Source: Pseudomonadota bacterium
GTDB lineage: Bacteria; Pseudomonadota; Alphaproteobacteria; Rhizobiales; Methylopilaceae
Assembly (NCBI GenBank): GCA_023389135.1
Contig: JAEWEX010000208.1
Span: 1-5,026 of the forward strand
Direction: 5' to 3'
DNA: 5,026 bases
Of the stretch, positions 1-5,026 are shown piece by piece. Below the pieces are notes generated by a model that saw nothing but the letters and a program-made list of their open reading frames with translations, searched no databases and was not told the DNA's origin. The first letter of the stretch is position 1, and each line of letters starts with the position of its first letter. The translations under genes were made by a program, and so were the position numbers.

Positions 1-470
1 ACAAAGCCGATGTGGATGCGCTCGGTCCCGTGTTCGCCGACTTCTCCCGCGAGACCCACAATGTCGGCGTGTTCGGCAACGGCACGCGCATGAAGTTCGT
101 CGCGAACCTGCTGGTCGCCATCAACAACGTCGCCAGCGCCGAGGCCATGGTGCTGGGCATGAAGGCCGGGCTCGACCCGCACCAGATCATCAAGCTGGTC
201 TCGGCGGGGGCCGCGAACTCGCGCATCTTCGAGCTGCGCGCGCCGCTGATGGCGGACCGCGCCTACGAGCCCGCCACCATGTCGATCTCGCTGTGGCAGA
301 AGGACATGAAGGTGATCGACGCCTTCGCCCGCTCCATCGGTTGCCCGACGCCGGTGTTCAATTCCACCGAGGCGATCTACCGGGCCGCGCTGGCCCGCGG
401 CCAGGACACGCAGGACACGGCGTCGGTGTGCACCGTGCTGGAGGAAATGGCGGGCGTGAAGCGGGGATAG
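1..470 (+). CDS. NAD(P)-dependent β-hydroxyacid dehydrogenase (3-hydroxyisobutyrate dehydrogenase family), C-terminal part, 5' truncated by window edge
   Basis: The open frame is already running at the left edge (first full codon at 3) and ends at TAG 468-470, giving 155 residues. The family is usually about 290-300 residues, so roughly half is missing, including the N-terminal Rossmann domain with its GxGxxG. What remains is the all-helical C-terminal domain. A Lys codon at 93-95 followed four residues later by Asn (105-107), inside GTRMKFVANLLVAINN, matches the conserved catalytic K..N helix. It is followed by AEAMVLGMKAGLD, the usual EA.-L...-G.D segment, and then by WQKDMKVIDAFARSIG, the second conserved Lys-Asp motif near the nicotinamide. 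The ending (P.FNSTEAIYRAALARG..TQDTASV) is also typical. The family reduces or oxidises small β-hydroxyacids (3-hydroxyisobutyrate, tartronate semialdehyde, 2-hydroxymethylglutarate) in the cytoplasm; which one applies here cannot be told. In-frame GTG at 12 is internal, not the start. Family call is firm, substrate unknown. Confidence 0.9.
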   Translation, partial: KADVDALGPVFADFSRETHNVGVFGNGTRMKFVANLLVAINNVASAEAMVLGMKAGLDPHQIIKLVSAGAANSRIFELRAPLMADRAYEPATMSISLWQKDMKVIDAFARSIGCPTPVFNSTEAIYRAALARGQDTQDTASVCTVLEEMAGVKRG

Positions 471-546
471 GCCCGCCGTCCAAGGCCGTTGACGCTGCGC
501 CGCTTATCGGGTTGATGCAGCCTCCCAGCTCCGTCGAGGCGTGCCG

Positions 547-1767
547 ATGCCGCAATCCAGTCCCCGCGCGATCGTCATCGGCGGCTCCATGGGCGGGCTG
601 TTCGCCGCGCTGATGCTGCTGCGCGCGGGCTGGCGCGTCGACGTGTTCGAGCGGGTCGGCGTCGAGCTTTCGGCGCGCGGCGCCGGCATCGTCACGCATC
701 CCGAGCTGCGCGATGCGCTGGGCAGCGTCGGCATCTTCCCCGGCGAGGATTTCGGCGTGGCGATCCGGCGCCGCCGCACGCTGGGGCGCGACGGCTCGGT
801 GATCGCCGAGGTCGACTGCCCGCAGGTCGCCACCTCCTGGAACCGCATGTTCGCGCTGCTGCGCGGCGCCTTTCCGGACGCGCACTACCATCTCGGCCGC
901 GAGCTTGCGGGCATCGATCAGGCCGAGGGCTCGGTCACGGCGCGCTTCGCCGACGGCAGTTCGGCAACCGGCGAGCTTCTGGTGGCCGCCGACGGCGTCC
1001 GCTCCACCGTGCGCGCGCTGCTGGCGCCGCAGGCCGAGCCGCTCTACGCCGGATATGTCGCGTGGCGCGGCATGGTGGAGGAGATGGCGCTGCCGGCCGA
1101 TGCGCGGCGCGACCTGTTCGCGTATTTCGCTTTCTCCCTCCCGCCCGGCGAGCAGATGCTGGGCTATCCCGTGGCGGGCGAGAACAACGACCTGCGCCCC
1201 GGCCGCCGGCGCTACAATTTCGTCTGGTACCGCCCCGCGGATGCGGACACCGAGCTTGCCGGTCTGCTGACCGACGAGAGCGGCCGGCGGCACGGCATGT
1301 CGATCCCGCCGCCGCTGATCGCGCGCGCGACCATCGCGCATATGCGCGCGGAGGCGGCGCGGGTGCTGGCGCCGCAGTTCTACGCGCTGGTGGAGGCGAC
1401 CCCGGAGCCGTTCCTGCAGCCGATCTTCGACCTCGAAAGCGCGCGCATGGCGTTCGGCCGGGTCGCGCTCTTGGGCGACGCCGCCTTCGTGGTGCGGCCG
1501 CATGTGGGCGCGGGCGTCGCCAAGGCGGCCATGGACGCGGCGGCGCTGGCGCAGGCGGTGGGCGGCGGCGACATCGCGGCCGGGCTCGCCCGCTACGAGG
1601 CCGCGCGGATCGAGGCCGGGCGAATCATGGTGGAGCAGGGCCGCCGGCTCGGCTCCTACATGCGCACGCGCTTCGACACCGAGGCGGAACGCGCGCTGGC
1701 CGCCCGGCACCAGACGCCGGAGGCGGTGATGGCGGAAACGGCGCTGCTGGACTTCATCCGGGCCTGA
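547..1767 (+). CDS. FAD-dependent aromatic monooxygenase, 2,6-dihydroxypyridine 3-hydroxylase-like (group A flavoprotein hydroxylase)
   Basis: This is a complete 406-residue cytoplasmic flavoprotein that would hydroxylate an aromatic or N-heteroaromatic ring using O2 and NAD(P)H. Motifs in order: a dinucleotide-binding loop IVIGGSMGGLFAAL at 9-22, with acidic E35-R36 ending strand 2 (VDVFER); LSARGAGIV at 41-49; the Arg-containing helix WNRMFALLRGAFP at 98-110; the DG motif LLVAADGVRSTVR at 144-156; YAGYVAWRG at 167-175; and the GD motif VALLGDAAF at 306-314, followed by VRPHVGAGVAKAAMDA. The usual His after GDAA is Phe314, and RPH.GAG.AKA replaces the common PP.GQG; from memory this is the pattern of the DHPH-like branch rather than of UbiH or salicylate hydroxylases. 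I chose ATG 547 because GAGG at 536-539 sits 7 bases upstream; GTG 541 would leave only one base of spacing. It lies 76 bp after the dehydrogenase on the same strand and may be co-transcribed. The exact substrate is unknown. Confidence 0.9.
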   Translation: MPQSSPRAIVIGGSMGGLFAALMLLRAGWRVDVFERVGVELSARGAGIVTHPELRDALGSVGIFPGEDFGVAIRRRRTLGRDGSVIAEVDCPQVATSWNRMFALLRGAFPDAHYHLGRELAGIDQAEGSVTARFADGSSATGELLVAADGVRSTVRALLAPQAEPLYAGYVAWRGMVEEMALPADARRDLFAYFAFSLPPGEQMLGYPVAGENNDLRPGRRRYNFVWYRPADADTELAGLLTDESGRRHGMSIPPPLIARATIAHMRAEAARVLAPQFYALVEATPEPFLQPIFDLESARMAFGRVALLGDAAFVVRPHVGAGVAKAAMDAAALAQAVGGGDIAAGLARYEAARIEAGRIMVEQGRRLGSYMRTRFDTEAERALAARHQTPEAVMAETALLDFIRA

Positions 1768-1778
1768 GTTCCGGCCCG
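1759..1778. terminator. Possible shared hairpin between convergent genes
   Basis: CGGGCC (1759-1764) pairs perfectly with GGCCCG (1773-1778) around an 8-base loop that contains the monooxygenase stop codon (1765-1767). The stem ends immediately before the regulator's stop (1779-1781 on the minus strand). It would form in transcripts from either direction. No run of T follows on either side, so it is not a canonical intrinsic terminator, and six GC pairs can occur by chance in DNA this GC-rich. Confidence 0.35.
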
Positions 1779-2528
1779 CTACGCCTCCTCGTCGCTGACC
1801 AGCATCTCCCGACGGTTGGGCGGGATGGAGAACTCCTGGTAGTAGAGCGGCCCGCCATGGCTCCAGGTGGCGGCGATCAGGGTCAGGCCGTCGCTCGCAT
1901 CCTCGCGGCCCTGCCGCACGCGGTGGACCACCCTCGTCACGGGCAGGTGGCACTTCGACGCGATCAGGTGCTTCAGGTTCTCGCCGTCGAGGCTGGACAG
2001 AGGTCCGCCCGCCAGCGCCGACAGCCTGGTCGCCTCGCCCCAGAACCTGCTGATGACGTCGAACTCGCCGGCGACGGCGAAGTTGCGCTCGATGTGCAGG
2101 TAGCCGCCGAGCACGGGACCCAGATGCTCGGTCCACGGCCCGGTGTCGCGGATCACCCGCCTGAGCCTGGTTGTGGGCTCCACCGGGAGGACGGTCTTGC
2201 CGTCGTCCGCCAGGAAGCGGCAGTGCCATGGCTGGCGGATGTGGGTGCGCGCGGCGACGAAGCTGCCGAGCTTGGGCTTGCGGACCACATAGCCCTCGTC
2301 CACCAGCGTGCGCAGCGCGCGCTGGACGGTGCCGAGGCTGAGGCCGGTCATGGCGGCCAGGTCGCGCTCGTTGGGCAGGCGCGCGCCGGCGGCCAGGTCG
2401 CCGGCCAGGATCATGGTCCGCAGCCGCTCGGTCAGCGCCGCATATTTCGCCGTCCCGGCCTCCTCCCGGGCGCCGAGGGCGCGGACCATTTCCGGAGACA
2501 CAGAGAAATCCGGGCCTGCATTCGGCAT
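1779..2528 (-). CDS. GntR-family transcriptional regulator, HutC-like (winged helix-turn-helix plus UTRA-like domain)
   Basis: This 249-residue cytoplasmic DNA-binding protein is of normal length for the HutC subfamily. A disordered N-terminal tail (1-25) precedes a winged HTH at about 26-93. KYAALTERLRTMILAGDLAAG is the first helix, LPNERDLAAMTGLSLGTVQ (51-69) is the classic GntR signature, ALRTLVDEGYV (71-81) completes the recognition region, and RKPKLGSFV (83-91) is the wing. Residues about 97-240 resemble a UTRA ligand-binding domain, with HIERNFAVAGEFDVISRFWG in the middle and LYYQEFSIPPNRREML at the end. I prefer ATG at 2526-2528, with GGTGG 7 bases upstream as a weak ribosome site. A TTG 30 bases further upstream would place coding sequence inside the palindromic operator candidate. 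The gene is divergent from the TRAP operon, so it most likely represses that operon and itself and is released by the transported compound or a metabolite (inference from context). The GntR call is firm; the UTRA assignment is moderately sure. Confidence 0.92.
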   Translation of the reverse strand: MPNAGPDFSVSPEMVRALGAREEAGTAKYAALTERLRTMILAGDLAAGARLPNERDLAAMTGLSLGTVQRALRTLVDEGYVVRKPKLGSFVAARTHIRQPWHCRFLADDGKTVLPVEPTTRLRRVIRDTGPWTEHLGPVLGGYLHIERNFAVAGEFDVISRFWGEATRLSALAGGPLSSLDGENLKHLIASKCHLPVTRVVHRVRQGREDASDGLTLIAATWSHGGPLYYQEFSIPPNRREMLVSDEEA

Positions 2529-2556
2529 TGTCGCGCCACCGCTTCTGCTATATAGC
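2528..2556 (+). promoter_or_regulatory. Candidate promoter for the TRAP operon
   Basis: TTGTCG at 2528-2533 (four of six matches to TTGACA) and TATAGC at 2551-2556 (four of six matches to TATAAT) are separated by 17 bases. The -10 falls inside the perfect palindrome, so a bound repressor would block it. TATAAC at 2567-2572 is a closer -10 match but has no recognisable -35. The start would be near 2563, giving a leader of roughly 140 bases. Confidence 0.35.
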
Positions 2557-2570
2557 AATATAGAACTATA
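2546..2570. promoter_or_regulatory. Candidate operator: two adjacent inverted repeats in an AT-rich island
   Basis: TGCTATATAGCA at 2546-2557 is a perfect 12-bp palindrome. It is followed after one base by TATAG-AA-CTATA (2559-2570), an inverted repeat with perfect 5-bp arms, the two centres lying 13 bp apart. The same stretch reads as a tandem 8-bp direct repeat, ATATAGCA/ATATAGAA (2550-2557 and 2558-2565, 7 of 8 identical). GntR-family dimers bind short palindromes with AT-rich centres, usually next to their own gene, so this is the best operator candidate here. Binding by this regulator is inference. Confidence 0.6.
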
Positions 2571-2573
2571 ACA
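2565..2573 (-). promoter_or_regulatory. Candidate extended -10 promoter element for the regulator gene
   Basis: Read on the minus strand, 2573 to 2565 gives TG-T-TATAGT, an extended -10 element with five of six matches to TATAAT. I see no good -35 hexamer, which extended -10 promoters can tolerate. Transcription would begin near 2558, leaving a leader of about 30 bases to the ATG at 2528. The palindrome 2546-2557 would then lie at the first transcribed bases, a position that fits autorepression. Confidence 0.35.
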
Positions 2574-2688
2574 GCTCCAGAGTGCGTACGCGACCCGTTC
2601 GCGCCGTGGAGCGCCGCATCATAGCAGCCGATCCGGCACGTCCGGACCGGCCCGATCATCGATCCGCCCCGCCAAGAGGGCGACCACC

Positions 2689-2695
2689 GGGAGGA
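2689..2695 (+). promoter_or_regulatory. Strong Shine-Dalgarno site fixing the GTG start of dctP
   Basis: GGGAGGA lies 7 bases before GTG 2703. It is the best ribosome site in the window and decides this non-ATG start, in line with the high expression expected of a periplasmic binding protein. Confidence 0.85.
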
Positions 2696-2702
2696 ATTCG
2701 CC

Positions 2703-3701
2703 GTGAGACACTGGAAGAACTGGACTGCCGCCGCGGTCGTCGCGCTCGCCGCCACCGGCGCGCAGGCGCAGGACAAGATCACCCTGTCGCTGGCGACGTG
2801 GGGCGCATCTTCGCACCCGCAGGTGAAGGTCTATGCCGACCTGTTCATGAAGGAAGTCACGGCGCGCACCGACGGCCGCGTCGAGTGGAAGTTCTTCCCC
2901 GACGACACCATGGTGAAGCAGGCCTTCGTGCCGAGCGCCATCCCCGGCGGCCAGGTCGACATCTCGCTGACGACGCTGGACAACTGGACCGGCCGCATCC
3001 CCGAGGTCTCCATCGCCGCCAGCCCGCTGTGGACGCTGACCATGGAGCAGGCGCAGGCCGAACTGAAGCCCGGCGAGCCGCTGTTCGACCATTTCGACGA
3101 GTTGCTGGCGAAGCACAACACCAAGCTGCTGTCGCTGTTCGACATCGGCTCCCCGGCCCTGTTCTCCAAGTTCGAGGCGAAGTCGCCCGACGCCCTCAAG
3201 GGCCGCACGCTGCGCGCCTATTCCAAGGGCGCCTCGGAGAGCCTGCAGGCGGTGGGGGCGGCGCCCGTCACCATGGGCGTCGCCGACGTCTATTCCGCCA
3301 TGCAGCGCGGCGCCATCGACGGCGCGCTGGGCGGGCTGCAGGGCGCATACGGGCTCAAGCACTACGAGGTGACCAGCCACGCGCTGGCCACCGGCGGCAT
3401 CATGGGCGCGCTGGTGAACGGCTACGTCATGAACCGCGGCTCGTTCGACCGGCTGCCGGAGGACGTGCAGAAGGCGGTGCTGGAGGCGACCCAGGTCGCC
3501 CTGGACGCGGTCAACGAGGACATCCGCACCGGCTACCAGAAATACCTCGAGGACACCCGCGGCCACGGGCTGGAGGTGTTCGAGCTGAAGCCCGGGACGC
3601 CGGAATGGCAGGCCTGGGAGGCGGCGCTCGCCGACCACCGCGAGAAGCTGAAGGGCACCTTCCCCGATGCGACGCTGTCGCTGGTGGTGAAGCAGCGCTG
3701 A
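2703..3701 (+). CDS. dctP: TRAP transporter periplasmic solute-binding protein, DctP family
   Basis: This 332-residue protein has normal DctP length. It captures a small organic acid in the periplasm and delivers it to the DctQ/DctM membrane subunits. The start is GTG 2703, set by the strong ribosome site. Residues 1-22 are a Sec signal peptide: positive MRHWKNW, a hydrophobic AAAVVALAATGA core, and an AQA cleavage site after Ala22. The mature protein opens with ITLSLATWGASSHP (26-39), the usual first strand and ligand loop. QVDISLTTLDNW (84-95) and LKGRTLRAYSKG (165-176) follow; Arg171 occupies the position of the conserved carboxylate-binding arginine of the family. ADVYSAMQRGAIDGALGG (194-211) is the DctP hallmark (normally .E.Y.AlQ.G.vDG), and the long C-terminal helix with ..LPEDVQKAVLEA (251-262) is typical. 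First gene of a dctPQM operon. A carboxylate ligand is likely; its identity is not readable. Symbol is by family, not proof of C4-dicarboxylate transport. Confidence 0.95.
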   Translation: MRHWKNWTAAAVVALAATGAQAQDKITLSLATWGASSHPQVKVYADLFMKEVTARTDGRVEWKFFPDDTMVKQAFVPSAIPGGQVDISLTTLDNWTGRIPEVSIAASPLWTLTMEQAQAELKPGEPLFDHFDELLAKHNTKLLSLFDIGSPALFSKFEAKSPDALKGRTLRAYSKGASESLQAVGAAPVTMGVADVYSAMQRGAIDGALGGLQGAYGLKHYEVTSHALATGGIMGALVNGYVMNRGSFDRLPEDVQKAVLEATQVALDAVNEDIRTGYQKYLEDTRGHGLEVFELKPGTPEWQAWEAALADHREKLKGTFPDATLSLVVKQR

Positions 3702-3709
3702 TCGCCCGC

Positions 3710-3734
3710 CGCGGGGCGGCGACGCCGCCCCGCG
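3710..3734 (+). promoter_or_regulatory. Strong intercistronic hairpin between dctP and dctQ
   Basis: A perfect 11-bp, all-GC stem pairs CGCGGGGCGGC (3710-3720) with its complement (3724-3734) around the 3-base loop GAC. It starts 8 bases after the dctP stop. No T run follows, so full termination is unlikely. Such hairpins after binding-protein genes commonly protect the upstream mRNA from 3' exonucleases or attenuate the downstream genes, giving excess binding protein over membrane subunits. The structure is seen in the sequence; the role is inferred. Confidence 0.6.
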
Positions 3735-3765
3735 CCCCGGCCCGCATCACGGAACCCCTGTCCCG

Positions 3766-4251
3766 ATGATCGTCCGCATCCTCGACCTCGCCGGCCGCGG
3801 CTTCACGCTGGCCAGCGCCGCCATCATCGGCGTGCTGGCGCTGCCGGTGGCCTATGACGCGATCAGCCGCTCGCTGCGCATGCCGAGCACTTGGGTGTTC
3901 GACGTGTCGCTCTACCTGATGATCGCCGGCGGCTTCCTGGGCAACGCCTATGCGCTTCGCACCGGCTCGCATTTCCGCATGGTGATGTTCGTGGACCTGG
4001 CGGGCGCTGGCGCGCGGCGCTGGGCGGACCGCGTCGCCTATGCGGTGACGTTCCTGTTCGCCTGCGGCACGGTGTGGCTGACCTCGGGCTATGTCGCCGA
4101 CAACTACGCCATGGGGTTCGGCTCCGGCACGCTGCTCAACGCGCCGCTTTGGATCCCGCAGCTCGCCATGCCGCTCGGCGCGATGGCGCTCGCCATCGAG
4201 GCGCTCCGGCAGCTCATCCTCGACGACTATCCCGACGTGGCGGAGCACTGA
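3766..4251 (+). CDS. dctQ: TRAP transporter small membrane subunit, DctQ family
   Basis: This 161-residue inner-membrane protein has the expected size and four hydrophobic segments for DctQ: about 12-30, 44-62, 88-110 and 127-150. Family features are visible: Y30-D31...R35 just after the first segment, STWVFDVSLYLMIAGGFLGNAYALR leading through the second segment, and H69-F-R71 after it (normally a His-Arg/hydrophobic motif). DctQ partners with DctM in the Na+-coupled TRAP complex and helps dock the binding protein. The start is ATG 3766, 64 bases after dctP. It has only a weak ribosome match (GGA at 3751-3753, 12 bases away), in contrast to dctP, so lower translation is plausible. The stop at 4249-4251 is 4 bases before dctM, so the two are almost certainly co-translated. 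Confidence 0.92.
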   Translation: MIVRILDLAGRGFTLASAAIIGVLALPVAYDAISRSLRMPSTWVFDVSLYLMIAGGFLGNAYALRTGSHFRMVMFVDLAGAGARRWADRVAYAVTFLFACGTVWLTSGYVADNYAMGFGSGTLLNAPLWIPQLAMPLGAMALAIEALRQLILDDYPDVAEH

Positions 4252-4255
4252 CGCG

Positions 4256-5026
4256 GTGACCCTCGGCATCTCCATCACCGTCGCCTTCCTCGTCCTGATG
4301 GCGGCCGGCCTGCCGGTGTTCGTCGCCATGGGCGTCGCGGGATTCGCCGGCTTCGTGCTGGCCAAGGACCTCGCCGGCGCGATGTTCGGCTTCACCGACA
4401 CGGTGTGGCAGGCCACCCACGTCTACGAGCTGATCGCGATCCCGCTGTTCATCCTGACCGGCACGATCATGCAGTTCAGCGGCGCGGGCCGCGACCTGTT
4501 CGTGGTGGTCAACGCCTTCGCCGGGCAGGTCCGCAACGCGACGGGCATCGCCACCATCGTCGCCTGCGGCATCTTCGCGGCGATCTGCGGCTCGTCCATC
4601 GCGACCGCCGCCACCGTGGGGCTGGTCGCCATTCCGGCGCTGAAGAACGACGGCTACGGCGACGCCCGGGCCGGCGGCTTCGTGGCGGCCGGCGGTACGC
4701 TCGGCATCCTGATCCCGCCGTCGATCCCCATGATCCTCTATGGCATCATCACGGACACCTCGATCGGCCAGCTGTTCATCGCGGGTGTGATCCCAGGCCT
4801 CCTGATGATGACGCTGTTCGCGATCTACGCCTGGCGCTCGGGGCCGGGCGTGTTCGCGCCGCCGCATTCCGCGGAGAGCCGCTGGGTGCTGCTGCGGCGC
4901 TCCATCGGCGTGCTGCTGCTGCCGCCGGTCATCATCGGCGCGATCTACATGGGCTTCTTCACGCCCACCGAGGTCGGCGCGCTGGCGGTGCTCTACGTGC
5001 TGGCGCTGGGGCTCGCGCAGCAGCGG
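4256..5026 (+). CDS. dctM: TRAP transporter large membrane subunit, DctM family, 3' truncated by window end
   Basis: The frame from GTG 4256 stays open to the last base (257 complete codons). Full DctM proteins are about 420-440 residues, so roughly the first 60% is here. DctM is the Na+-driven transport subunit of the inner membrane. The start follows the dctQ stop by 4 bases, with GGAG at 4242-4245 ten bases upstream inside dctQ. Hallmarks are LITV-type hydrophobic start ISITVAFLVLMAAGLPVFVAMG, IPLFILTGTIMQFSG (about residues 62-76), CGSSIATAATVG (from 111; the small-residue Na+/substrate hairpin), GGTLGILIPPSIPMILYG (146-163; the most conserved TRAP/IT-superfamily stretch), and FFTPTEVGALAVLY near the end. 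At least six membrane segments are visible. No frameshift or missing key motif is seen in the part present. The identification is firm; the 3' end and any further operon genes lie outside the window. Confidence 0.94.
   Translation, partial: MTLGISITVAFLVLMAAGLPVFVAMGVAGFAGFVLAKDLAGAMFGFTDTVWQATHVYELIAIPLFILTGTIMQFSGAGRDLFVVVNAFAGQVRNATGIATIVACGIFAAICGSSIATAATVGLVAIPALKNDGYGDARAGGFVAAGGTLGILIPPSIPMILYGIITDTSIGQLFIAGVIPGLLMMTLFAIYAWRSGPGVFAPPHSAESRWVLLRRSIGVLLLPPVIIGAIYMGFFTPTEVGALAVLYVLALGLAQQR

Larger units (their letters stand above)
2529..2702. promoter_or_regulatory. Divergent control region between regulator and TRAP operon
   Basis: These 174 bases separate the divergently read regulator and dctP. 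The regulator-proximal part holds an abrupt AT-rich island (about 2546-2572) in otherwise GC-rich DNA. The remainder (about 2573-2702) would be the dctP leader. It contains a perfect 8-bp palindrome GCGTACGC at 2584-2591, a small hairpin TCCGG/CCGGA (2632-2636 with 2642-2646, 5-base loop), and a strong ribosome site at its end. No convincing open frame lies here. Confidence 0.75.

Noticed and set aside
489..517. TTGACG (489-494) as a -35 element for a separate monooxygenase promoter
   Set aside because: The hexamer is a good match, but 17 bases downstream there is only TTGATG, which is a poor -10, and the 76-bp gap allows co-transcription from the dehydrogenase. Left undecided and not listed.
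358..2229. 623-codon open frame on the minus strand opposite the monooxygenase
   Set aside because: Its translation is Arg/Ala/Gly-rich without recognisable domains and it overlaps a clear flavoprotein gene and part of the regulator. Long antisense frames are expected in DNA with G or C at nearly every third position.
1062..2555. 497-codon open frame on the plus strand across the monooxygenase end and the regulator
   Set aside because: Low-complexity Arg/Gly/Ala translation that overlaps two well-supported genes in other frames; a GC-composition artefact.
2584..2591. GCGTACGC palindrome in the dctP leader as a second operator
   Set aside because: It is a perfect but short 8-bp palindrome of a kind common by chance in GC-rich DNA, with no second copy in the window.
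2582..3769. 395-codon plus-strand and 339-codon minus-strand (2619-3638) open frames over dctP
   Set aside because: Both overlap dctP, which has a signal peptide, a strong ribosome site and family motifs. Their translations are compositionally biased and have no recognisable motif.
3511..4867. Minus-strand open frames of 301 codons (3511-4416) and 217 codons (4214-4867) opposite dctQ and dctM
   Set aside because: They lie antisense to well-supported transporter genes and are rich in His, Arg, Asp and Gly with no domain pattern.
1..5026. Search for mobile elements, CRISPR repeats, tRNA/rRNA, toxin-antitoxin or defence genes
   Set aside because: I see no terminal inverted repeats, regularly spaced repeats, tRNA-like cloverleaf or such protein motifs. 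Coding density and composition are uniform apart from the short AT-rich island near 2546-2572.

Overview
The window is GC-rich, single-copy bacterial DNA with the codon use of a high-GC proteobacterium, and third positions are overwhelmingly G or C. The genes are a β-hydroxyacid dehydrogenase, a pyridine-hydroxylase-like flavin monooxygenase, a GntR/HutC-like regulator and a TRAP transporter. This mix is typical of the catabolic gene clusters of Alphaproteobacteria (Rhodospirillales/Acetobacteraceae or Hyphomicrobiales type), though a betaproteobacterium cannot be excluded. I see no tRNA, rRNA, insertion sequence, CRISPR array or phage gene.

Layout. (1) Positions 1-470, plus strand: the C-terminal half of an NAD(P)-dependent 3-hydroxyisobutyrate-dehydrogenase-family enzyme, cut by the window edge. 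(2) 547-1767, plus strand: a complete FAD-dependent aromatic monooxygenase, most like the 2,6-dihydroxypyridine 3-hydroxylase branch. (3) 1779-2528, minus strand: a complete GntR-family repressor with a UTRA-like effector domain. It converges on the monooxygenase with only 11 bases between the stop codons, and a small GC hairpin spans the junction. (4) 2529-2702: a divergent control region with an isolated AT-rich island (about 2546-2572) that contains a perfect 12-bp palindrome, a second 5+5 inverted repeat and promoter-like hexamers. (5) 2703-5026, plus strand: a TRAP transporter operon in the order dctP (binding protein), dctQ (small membrane subunit), dctM (large membrane subunit, running off the window end). 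A strong 11-bp GC hairpin lies between dctP and dctQ, and dctQ and dctM are separated by 4 bases.

How it fits together (inference). The regulator is transcribed away from the TRAP operon and shares its control region. It therefore probably controls both itself and uptake of a small organic acid in response to a ligand bound by its UTRA domain. The monooxygenase and dehydrogenase may act on the imported compound or its products, but they sit on the far side of the regulator, so this link is only by proximity. The substrate cannot be read from the sequence. I did not find an obviously new type of system. The most informative non-coding elements are the AT-rich operator island and the two intergenic hairpins.
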